Origin: Phycisphaerales bacterium
Lineage (GTDB): Bacteria > Planctomycetota > Phycisphaerae > Phycisphaerales > UBA1924
NCBI GenBank assembly: GCA_019747615.1
Contig: JAIEQQ010000589.1
Location: forward strand, 1 to 6,175
Direction of reading: 5' to 3'
Length of the DNA stretch: 6,175 nt
Under the pieces are notes generated by a model. The model was not told the origin of the DNA and did no database searches. It saw nothing but the letters and a program-made list of their open reading frames with translations. The position numbers and the translations under genes are program-made. Position 1 is the stretch's first letter; each line of letters begins with the position of its first letter. Shown one piece after another: positions 1 through 4,603 of this stretch.

Positions 1-596
1 ACGTCCCGTCGCAACTCGCGGAACGACGAGCTCTCCACCACCAGCCCATCGGCGCGCGTCGCAAAGACACCCGCGAGATATCCCTCGGCCTGCACGTTGC
101 GCAGGACGACGCCGCTGACACCCTGCACACGCACGCCGAAGCCGCGGCGCATCTCCGGGTCCGCCTGGGCCATCGCACCGCGAAGGACCGAGCCCTGCTC
201 GAACTCGACGATGACATCGGGCTTCACGACCTGAATCACGCCGTCGCCATCGGCATCGACGATGATCGTGTCCGCCGGGATCTTGACGATGCACGACGAC
301 TCGATCTTCACGTTGTCGCGATCGACCAGCAGCACCGGCAGCGCCGGTCCGACCCGGGGCTTCGCCGGCGGTGGCGCGTCCATCGAATCGGGCATCTTCG
401 GATCGCGACGATCCGGCGCATTGAGTTTCGGCTTCGGCTTTGGCGTCGGCTTTCTGCCCTCGGCCGGAGCCACCGGAGCCGCGTTCGGAGGCTGCGGGCT
501 CGCCTCAGCCGACTCGCGCGCTGTCATGACTCCACACGCACAAAGCACCGCCAACGCCACGCCAAGTCCACGTCCAAAGCTCGCTCGCGTCGTCAT
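1..596 (-). CDS. Exported right-handed beta-helix protein, N-terminal 198 residues (partial)
   Basis: The frame opens at an ATG (594-596) and is still open at the window edge, so only the N-terminal part is present. Residues 1-31 look like a Sec signal peptide: basic start (TTR, R9), hydrophobic GLGVALAVLCACGVM, then a small-residue region. Cys19 and Cys21 do not form a good lipobox. Residues 32-85 are a Pro/Lys-rich linker containing PKPKPK. From about residue 86 the sequence becomes short beta-strand-like repeats with V/I alternation (VKIESSCIVKI, GVRVQGVSGVVLRNV, DGLVVESSSF), which is the pattern of parallel beta-helix folds (Beta_helix/pectate-lyase-like, NosD-like). A DADGDG stretch at 114-119 resembles a calcium-binding loop. 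Ligand and enzymatic role cannot be told without the rest. No convincing Shine-Dalgarno sits at the start (only GGAA, 13-14 bases away). It follows tatA after 118 bases. The fold call is fairly secure; function is unknown. Confidence 0.75.
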   Translation of the reverse strand, partial: MTTRASFGRGLGVALAVLCACGVMTARESAEASPQPPNAAPVAPAEGRKPTPKPKPKLNAPDRRDPKMPDSMDAPPPAKPRVGPALPVLLVDRDNVKIESSCIVKIPADTIIVDADGDGVIQVVKPDVIVEFEQGSVLRGAMAQADPEMRRGFGVRVQGVSGVVLRNVQAEGYLAGVFATRADGLVVESSSFRELRRD

Positions 597-617
597 GCCG
601 CAAGCGTAGTTCCACTC

Positions 618-635
618 GCGCGCCTTCGGCGACGC
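618..635 (-). other. Hairpin between tatA and the beta-helix gene
   Basis: The arms GCGCGCC (618-624) and GGCG-A-CGC (628-635) pair over 7 bp around a three-base loop with one bulged A. It lies 80 bases after the tatA stop and just upstream of the next start. It could end or stabilise the tatA transcript, but there is no U-tract, so the role is inferred only. Confidence 0.3.
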
Positions 636-667
636 ACGTTGACGCAGACCAAAGCTCGCTACGAGAG

Positions 668-709
668 CGATCGATCAAGTCACTGCGCTGGATTGAGATC
701 CATCGATCG
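668..709. repeat. 8-bp inverted repeat of CGATCGAT in a GATC-dense patch
   Basis: CGATCGAT at 668-675 and its perfect complement ATCGATCG at 702-709 are separated by 26 bases. Each arm itself contains the palindrome CGATCG. Five GATC sites fall between 669 and 716, the last one inside the tatA stop region (TGA at 715-717). It could be a protein-binding or methylation-sensitive site, or a weak structure at the end of the tatA message. Confidence 0.35.
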
Positions 710-714
710 ACCGA

Positions 715-1155
715 TCACTGCGGTGCCGCGGGCGGCGCCATGCCAGGTCCGCCCATCGGGAAGCCCTGAGGCGGGTACGGCTGCTGGGCCGGATAGGTCC
801 CGGCCGGGCCCTGCTGAGCGGGGTACGGCTGGGCCGGGTACTGCTGCGCGTGCTGATTCTGCTGAGGCCACGGGGCCTGCTGCTGCGGCTGACCTGGCGG
901 CAGTTGCTGCGTGTAGGGCTGCGGTGGGCGGGCTGTGGACTGGGTCTCGACATCGTCTTCAACGCCCTTGATGCCCTTCTTGAACTCGACGATCCCCCTG
1001 CCCAGAGACTTGCCGACTTCCGGCAGTCGCCGCCCAAAGAGCAGCAGCATCACCACGAGGATGATGATCCACTCCCCCATGCCGATGTTCTGAATGAACC
1101 CGAGCGTTTGAATGGTCGTGCTTGGGGCAGCGGTAACAGCTGAGGGAAGGGACAT
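715..1155 (-). CDS. tatA: Sec-independent protein translocase subunit TatA (TatA/E type) with long Pro/Gln-rich tail
   Basis: TatA oligomers with TatC (and TatB) form the twin-arginine channel that moves folded proteins across the cytoplasmic membrane. The diagnostic core is at residues 25-64: GMGEWIIILVVMLLLFG, a single membrane helix preceded by a Glu, then the FG hinge (40-41) and the basic amphipathic helix (RRLPEVGKSLGRGIVEFKKGIKG), followed by the acidic EDD patch at 66-68. The protein is 146 residues, longer than usual for TatA (about 60-90), because residues 72-146 form a Pro/Gln/Tyr-rich disordered tail with repeated YPAQ units. I chose the ATG at 1153-1155 because CGGAG lies at 1162-1166 with a six-base spacer. 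Starting at Met26 would remove the N-terminal 25 residues and has no comparable ribosome site. No tatC is in the window. TatB is a less likely alternative given the FGRRLPE(V)GKSLG pattern and short helix. Confidence 0.92.
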   Translation of the reverse strand: MSLPSAVTAAPSTTIQTLGFIQNIGMGEWIIILVVMLLLFGRRLPEVGKSLGRGIVEFKKGIKGVEDDVETQSTARPPQPYTQQLPPGQPQQQAPWPQQNQHAQQYPAQPYPAQQGPAGTYPAQQPYPPQGFPMGGPGMAPPAAPQ

Positions 1156-1161
1156 TGGCGG

Positions 1162-1166
1162 CTCCG
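1162..1166 (-). promoter_or_regulatory. Ribosome binding site deciding the tatA start
   Basis: CGGAG on the minus strand, six bases before the ATG at 1153-1155. It supports the 146-residue form over a start at internal Met26. Confidence 0.6.
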
Positions 1167-1294
1167 TGCGATCAGGAATGCATGGGTATTGCGCCGCGAG
1201 CAGGGCCGGAGATCATCTCGCGAATCAACATGGGCAACGACAGGAATCGAGGCAGCGCGTCCGGTGCGGCCCGGCCTGCCAGCCCGAGCACGCA

Positions 1295-1323
1295 ATTGAA
1301 GCATCGGCCAGACGGAGAGTCAA
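1295..1323 (-). promoter_or_regulatory. Candidate sigma-70-type promoter for tatA
   Basis: On the minus strand TTGACT (1318-1323, 5 of 6 matches to the -35 consensus) is followed after exactly 17 bases by TTCAAT (1295-1300, 4 of 6 matches to the -10). Transcription would start near 1288, giving a leader of about 130 bases containing the CGCGAG/CTCGCG hairpin. Chance matches are common, so this is a suggestion only. Confidence 0.35.
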
Positions 1324-1362
1324 CGTCCATCTGACGAGCGTATTTCCGCATTCGCCGCCGCT

Positions 1363-2649
1363 TCAATCACGTAATCCCCCGATTTTCGCCACAAAGACGC
1401 GCCCCGCGACCACTTGCCACGCCACAAGCGCCGCAAACGCGACCGCCACCACCGGCCGCAGCGTCAGGTCGTTGCCGCGCCCAAACACGGGGCCAGAAAT
1501 CAGATGCGCCACCCCCAGCAGCACGCACCCACCCACGAGCAGCCCCGCGATCACCGACTCCACCACCACCCGCCGCAGCCCCGTCAGCCACAGCCCGGCC
1601 CACGCCGCCAGCGCCGGCCCCAGCACGCAATACGAGTTCCCCTCGGTCCGCGGGTTCATCAGCATCAGGTACGCGGTGGACAACGCCAGCGTTACCAGCG
1701 CCGCCCGCCCAACGCCATCCCGTCGCGCGCTGAGCCAGCACAACCCAAGCACGATCCCCGCGCTACCAACACGCACCACCGTCATCACGCCCTCCGGCAC
1801 CGCGACGCCAAGCTCAGCGAGCATTCCCGGCAGGTTCGCAAACAGCCGCGTCTTCAGTTCGCCAGCTTCAAGAACCTTCCGCACGCCCGCCTCATACTGC
1901 CCGAGCGCGTAGCGAGTATCGAGATGAATCATCGGCAGAACCGCGAACACGAGCAACCCCACCGCCATCCGCCCCACCAACGCCCGAGGCCAGCACGCCA
2001 CCACCAGCAAGATCGGCACCACCATCAGCGGCTTGCACAACAGCCCGAACATGCACCACGCCACGCACCACCACCACCGCCGCTCCGCCACGCTCACACA
2101 CGCAAGCACGATCGCTGCGCCCAGCGGCAGATTCGTCTGGCCGTTCTGAATGCTCCCCAGGCACGCCGGGATCGTCAGCAGCGACACCAGGAAAAACAGG
2201 TCGATACGACTCGCGTGCCCGGCTCGCTCCGCATCGAGCGCTCCCGGCCCGATCGGATCTCGCCGAAAGACACTGGCAACGTCGGCCGATGCTTCGCGCC
2301 ACGCAAGCCCGTTGACCAATCGCGTCAGCCGCCACACCGCCCACGCCATCAGCACCACCCACGCGCACCGCCACAGCCCCTCGCCAAGCCCGCGCGGCAT
2401 CCACTCCACCGGCACAAACAACAGCGCGCTCTGCGGCGGATACAGCCAGCCATCGCCACCGGGAAAGTACATCGGCTCGGCGTGCAGCCACGCGTGGGCC
2501 GCGGCTCGATAGTTGCCCGTCACCGAGTTCGTCTTGCTCGTCGCGCCGACAACAAACGCGCCGATCGCACCAACCAGCCACGCCAACCAGCCCGCGCTCG
2601 CGGTGCCCGGTTCGATCCAGTTGCGAAGTGTGGTCAGGTGCTTGAACAT
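1363..2649 (-). CDS. GT87-family (DUF2029) integral membrane glycosyltransferase
   Basis: This is a roughly 428-residue polytopic membrane protein with about 11-12 hydrophobic segments, matching the length and layout of GT87 enzymes. Known members of that family transfer mannose from polyprenyl-phosphate-mannose on the outer face of the membrane. Family marks (numbering from the ATG) are a first long loop with NYRAAAHAW...EPMY (46-61), YPPQSALLFVPV (70-81), the QNGQTNLPLGAAIVLA segment (168-183), and CKPLMVVPILL in a later helix (205-215). The acidic residue usually found at the start of the first loop seems absent here. The ATG at 2647-2649 is preferred; a TTG nine bases upstream (2656-2658) would add three residues and has GAG too close for a normal spacer, so the start is not settled. 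It lies 59 bases downstream of the deacetylase and probably belongs to the same transcript. The acceptor and actual sugar are unknown. Family call is good, substrate is inferred. Confidence 0.82.
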   Translation of the reverse strand: MFKHLTTLRNWIEPGTASAGWLAWLVGAIGAFVVGATSKTNSVTGNYRAAAHAWLHAEPMYFPGGDGWLYPPQSALLFVPVEWMPRGLGEGLWRCAWVVLMAWAVWRLTRLVNGLAWREASADVASVFRRDPIGPGALDAERAGHASRIDLFFLVSLLTIPACLGSIQNGQTNLPLGAAIVLACVSVAERRWWWCVAWCMFGLLCKPLMVVPILLVVACWPRALVGRMAVGLLVFAVLPMIHLDTRYALGQYEAGVRKVLEAGELKTRLFANLPGMLAELGVAVPEGVMTVVRVGSAGIVLGLCWLSARRDGVGRAALVTLALSTAYLMLMNPRTEGNSYCVLGPALAAWAGLWLTGLRRVVVESVIAGLLVGGCVLLGVAHLISGPVFGRGNDLTLRPVVAVAFAALVAWQVVAGRVFVAKIGGLRD

Positions 2650-2710
2650 CGATGCCAATCACTCTACCGAAAGTTCGGGCGCGCCGCCACGCGATCGCTC
2701 GCAAGCGATC
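2650..2710 (-). repeat. Two inverted repeats in the deacetylase-GT87 gap
   Basis: A perfect 7-bp inverted repeat, GATCGCT (2693-2699) and AGCGATC (2704-2710), with a four-base loop overlaps the deacetylase stop codon (2709-2711). A smaller one, CCGA (2667-2670) and TCGG (2675-2678), lies just before the GT87 start. There is no T-run, so I read this as an intra-operon structure (RNA stability or partial termination) rather than a full terminator. The octamer GCGATCGC (2691-2698) is also a palindrome. Confidence 0.4.
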
Positions 2711-3575
2711 ACACCCTCGCGCGCTCCGCATTGGCCCGGCGCACGTCGTCGGCAAAGTCCGCGTACGTACACACCTCGCCCCGCGCCTTGCACCACCGCA
2801 GATACCGGCGCAGCCGATCCGTGAGCGCATCGCCATCGATCCGCCGCACATATCGCGGGAGCCCAAAGCCCCCCATCGCGTTCAGCTCGCACAACTCCCA
2901 CGGGTGAAAGTACAACGCCGCGTAGCCGTCGGTCCGCAGGCACCAGGCCGTCATCGCCTGCGTCCACGCCCTGGGCGTGTTCTTGAAACTCAACCAAAAC
3001 AGCGGCCAACGAATCAGCGGCGTCGCCGCCGCGGGGATCTTGAGCAGCTTGGACGGGCCATCTCTTGGTGGGTCGCTCTCTCCGAGGGCGACGGTTTCAA
3101 ACGACCACCGCCGCGGCGAGAAGAACTTGTTGTACCGCCCCGGCAGCCAAATCGGATTCTCCGACGAGTGATACGTGTACCCCGCGCGCAACACCTCTCC
3201 GGGGTCCGTCGGTGCCATCCGTGGACGGCGGAACCCGATGACGTTTGTTCCCGAGGGCAACACGCTCAGGATCGCCTCGCGAGAACGCTGGAGGTCGGCG
3301 TTCTCAAAGGTCGAATGCGCGTAGCCGTGGCTTGCGATCTCGTGCCCAGCGTTCACCGCTCGGCGGAACAGGTCCGGCGCGTGCAGGACAATCCTCGCCG
3401 TCGAAAAGAACGTCGCGCGGCAGCCCACCTCATCCAGCACATCCAGCACCCGCTGCACACCCTCACGCCCGATCCGCATTTGCTCGTCTTCGCTGATGGC
3501 GTGCCCGAACTCACGCGGGATGTCAAACTCCTCCGCATCGAACGACAGCAGGATTCGCTCAGCGGTATCGCCCAC
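2709..3575 (-). CDS. NodB-type polysaccharide deacetylase family protein
   Basis: The 288-residue protein is a carbohydrate esterase family 4-like (NodB homology) enzyme, expected to remove N- or O-acetyl groups from a glycan using a metal ion. Motifs in order: SFDAEEFDIP (11-20, containing the catalytic-base Asp13), ATFFSTARIV (54-63), GHEIASHGYAHSTF (77-90, metal ligands His83 and His87), GFRRPRMAP (114-122), and YFHPWEL (222-228, His224). The SFDAEE variant in place of TFDD and the HPWE ending are like the deacetylases found in exopolysaccharide loci with PEP-CTERM/exosortase systems, not like chitin deacetylases. No signal peptide is visible, so it probably acts on a cytoplasmic or lipid-linked intermediate. 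The start is a GTG (3573-3575) with GGA nine bases upstream (3585-3587); it overlaps the end of the GT2 gene by 17 bases, implying translational coupling. The family is clear; the substrate is not. Confidence 0.88.
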   Translation of the reverse strand: MGDTAERILLSFDAEEFDIPREFGHAISEDEQMRIGREGVQRVLDVLDEVGCRATFFSTARIVLHAPDLFRRAVNAGHEIASHGYAHSTFENADLQRSREAILSVLPSGTNVIGFRRPRMAPTDPGEVLRAGYTYHSSENPIWLPGRYNKFFSPRRWSFETVALGESDPPRDGPSKLLKIPAAATPLIRWPLFWLSFKNTPRAWTQAMTAWCLRTDGYAALYFHPWELCELNAMGGFGLPRYVRRIDGDALTDRLRRYLRWCKARGEVCTYADFADDVRRANAERARV

Positions 3576-4359
3576 GCAGCCAGTTCCATCGGACCTTCAC
3601 CAGGTCGCCCAGCATACGCAGCGGCTCGGTCGCGAGGTTCACGTTCGTCGGCTTCTTGCGGTGCGCCCGCGCCACGCGCGCCGGAATCTCGGCGATTCGA
3701 AGCCCATGCTGGCGGGCAATAAAGAGCAACTCGACATCGAACGAGAACCCAGACAGCCGCGACCGGCTGAAGATCGTGCGCGCCGCGGCCATTCGAAAGC
3801 CCTTCACGCCCGCCTGCGTGTCGTCCATCGGCAGGTTGAGGCCTAGTCGCACGATGCGGTTGAACCCCCAGCCCATCAATCGCCGGAGCCGCTTGGTGTT
3901 GCGCCGCTCCTCGAGGCTCTCGCGTCGCGAGCCGATGACGACATCGGCCGACTGCAACGCCGCGATCATCGCCGGCAGATGGTCCTCGGGCGCGTAGGCC
4001 AGATCGCCATCCATGAAGCAGATCATCTCGCTCTGGAGCGTCATCATCGCCCCGCGAACCGCGCCCCCCTTGCCCTGATTCTGGGCATTGGCAATCAGCA
4101 CCACCGGCGCATCGCCGAGCGACTCGATCGACTCGCCCAGCACCAGTTCAGCGCCGCCAATCACATCCAATCGCGTCCGCACGGTCCGCACGGAGTCATC
4201 GCGCGAGCCGTCGTCAACCAGCACAAACCGCACGCCGGGGTTCGCCCTCGCATACGCGCTGATCGAGTCCAGCGTCTCCGGGAGCGTCGCGCTCTCGTTA
4301 TACACCGGCATGATCACCGTCATCGCGATTGCGGCCGCGCCGCCGTTGCCCCCACCCAT
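3559..4359 (-). CDS. GT2 glycosyltransferase, dolichyl/polyprenyl-phosphate sugar synthase-like
   Basis: This cytoplasmic GT-A enzyme most resembles dolichyl-phosphate beta-glucosyltransferases (ALG5-like), which move a hexose from a nucleotide sugar to a polyprenyl phosphate. From the preferred start (266 residues) the motifs are VIMPVYNES (15-23), VDDGSRDDS (48-56), NQGKGGAVRGAM (94-105), MDGDLAYAPED with the metal-binding DGD (116-126), GSR (143-145), DDTQAGVKGFR (179-189) and RLSGFSFDVELLFIA (201-215). No C-terminal membrane helices are present, unlike ArnC/GtrB types. I prefer the ATG at 4357-4359 because GGGGAG lies seven bases upstream. An ATG at 4462-4464 would add 35 low-complexity residues whose codons have fewer G/C third positions than the body of the gene, and it lacks a ribosome site. 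It heads a probable operon with the deacetylase and GT87 genes and likely supplies the lipid-linked sugar to the latter. The sugar (glucose, mannose or other) cannot be told. Confidence 0.88.
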   Translation of the reverse strand: MGGGNGGAAAIAMTVIMPVYNESATLPETLDSISAYARANPGVRFVLVDDGSRDDSVRTVRTRLDVIGGAELVLGESIESLGDAPVVLIANAQNQGKGGAVRGAMMTLQSEMICFMDGDLAYAPEDHLPAMIAALQSADVVIGSRRESLEERRNTKRLRRLMGWGFNRIVRLGLNLPMDDTQAGVKGFRMAAARTIFSRSRLSGFSFDVELLFIARQHGLRIAEIPARVARAHRKKPTNVNLATEPLRMLGDLVKVRWNWLRGRYR

Positions 4360-4366
4360 TGCCCCG

Positions 4367-4372
4367 CTCCCC
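4367..4372 (-). promoter_or_regulatory. Ribosome binding site deciding the GT2 start
   Basis: GGGGAG on the minus strand with a seven-base spacer to the ATG at 4357-4359. It is the strongest Shine-Dalgarno match near any of the three candidate starts (4464, 4359, 4323), none of the others having one. Confidence 0.6.
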
Positions 4373-4480
4373 GGCGCATCAAGCCTCACCGGCGAGCGCA
4401 CGTGCTCCGCCAGGGCTCGTGCTCCTGTGGCGGCGTCCGAGCGTGCTGAAGCGTGGTCCGGCATCGGGTTGAGATCACAC

Positions 4481-4502
4481 AGCCCGTCGCGATTCGACGG
4501 CT
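4481..4502 (-). other. Strong leader hairpin upstream of the GT2 operon
   Basis: CCGTCG (4484-4489) and CGACGG (4495-4500) pair perfectly around a five-base loop; two more pairs (4481-4482 with 4501-4502) extend the stem past one bulged base. If the promoter at 4515-4543 is right, this hairpin sits within the first ~30 bases of the transcript. It could protect the 5' end or take part in regulation. Confidence 0.35.
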
Positions 4503-4514
4503 CGATCAGCCAAC

Positions 4515-4543
4515 ATTAGACCTTCATCCGCACCATGGTACAA
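4515..4543 (-). promoter_or_regulatory. Candidate promoter of the GT2-deacetylase-GT87 operon
   Basis: On the minus strand TCTAAT (4515-4520, 5 of 6 matches to the -10) is preceded, with a 17-base spacer, by TTGTAC (4538-4543, only TTG matching the -35). The start would be near 4508, leaving a leader of about 150 bases before the preferred GT2 start. Supported by position and spacing only. Confidence 0.4.
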
Positions 4544-4573
4544 GTCCCACATCGGTTCTCGGACCACGCGTGA

Positions 4574-4603
4574 GCCTCGCCCCCTCTCCCCGCTCGCCCC
4601 CCA
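4574..4603 (-). other. G-rich tract directly after the stop of the C15-like gene
   Basis: The minus strand carries runs of six, four and five G (4597-4602, 4588-4591, 4580-4584) plus a final GG, starting one base after the TAG stop. The patch is mostly purine and could form a G-quadruplex or a pausing site in the 3' end of the message. The palindrome CACGCGTG (4565-4572) follows. No conventional hairpin-plus-T terminator is seen. Confidence 0.35.

Larger units (their letters stand above)
597..714. other. Intergenic stretch between tatA and the beta-helix gene
   Basis: No gene is supported here. It contains a hairpin at 618-635 (stem GCGCGCC against GGCG-A-CGC with one bulged A, loop TTC), a small hairpin at 654-668, and an 8-bp inverted repeat at 668-675/702-709. 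None is followed by a clear T-run on the minus strand, so none is a textbook intrinsic terminator. I saw no convincing promoter for the beta-helix gene, so read-through from tatA is possible. Confidence 0.5.
1156..1362 (-). promoter_or_regulatory. Leader/intergenic region of tatA
   Basis: This 207-base gap separates the GT87 stop from the tatA start. I see a candidate sigma-70-like promoter (1295-1323), a hairpin with arms CGCGAG (1195-1200) and CTCGCG (1217-1222), a perfect small palindrome GAGAT-C-ATCTC (1209-1219), and the tatA ribosome site (1162-1166). A short minus-strand frame runs through it from a TTG at 1366, but it has no ribosome site and lacks the coding bias of its neighbours, so I do not call a gene. 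Confidence 0.4.

Noticed and set aside
262..609. Plus-strand frame rich in Gly/Phe/Ser near the left edge
   Set aside because: It is the reverse of the beta-helix gene's linker and signal peptide; the minus-strand frame has a signal peptide and strand repeats while this one has only low-complexity sequence.
1172..1366. A 64-codon minus-strand frame between GT87 and tatA beginning with TTG
   Set aside because: No ribosome site, mixed third-position bases, no recognisable motif, and it overlaps a plausible promoter and leader of tatA.
2691..2698. GCGATCGC, identical to the cyanobacterial HIP1 octamer
   Set aside because: A single copy in a GC-rich window is expected by chance, so I do not treat it as a HIP1 element.
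1414..2907. A very long open frame (497 codons) on the plus strand
   Set aside because: It lies antisense to the GT87 and deacetylase genes, which have clear family motifs. Its translation is Arg/His/Pro/Gln-rich with no motif, as expected for the reverse frame of high-GC codons.
2652..3722. Plus-strand frame of 356 codons
   Set aside because: Antisense to the deacetylase and the end of the GT2 gene; composition is that of a shadow frame.
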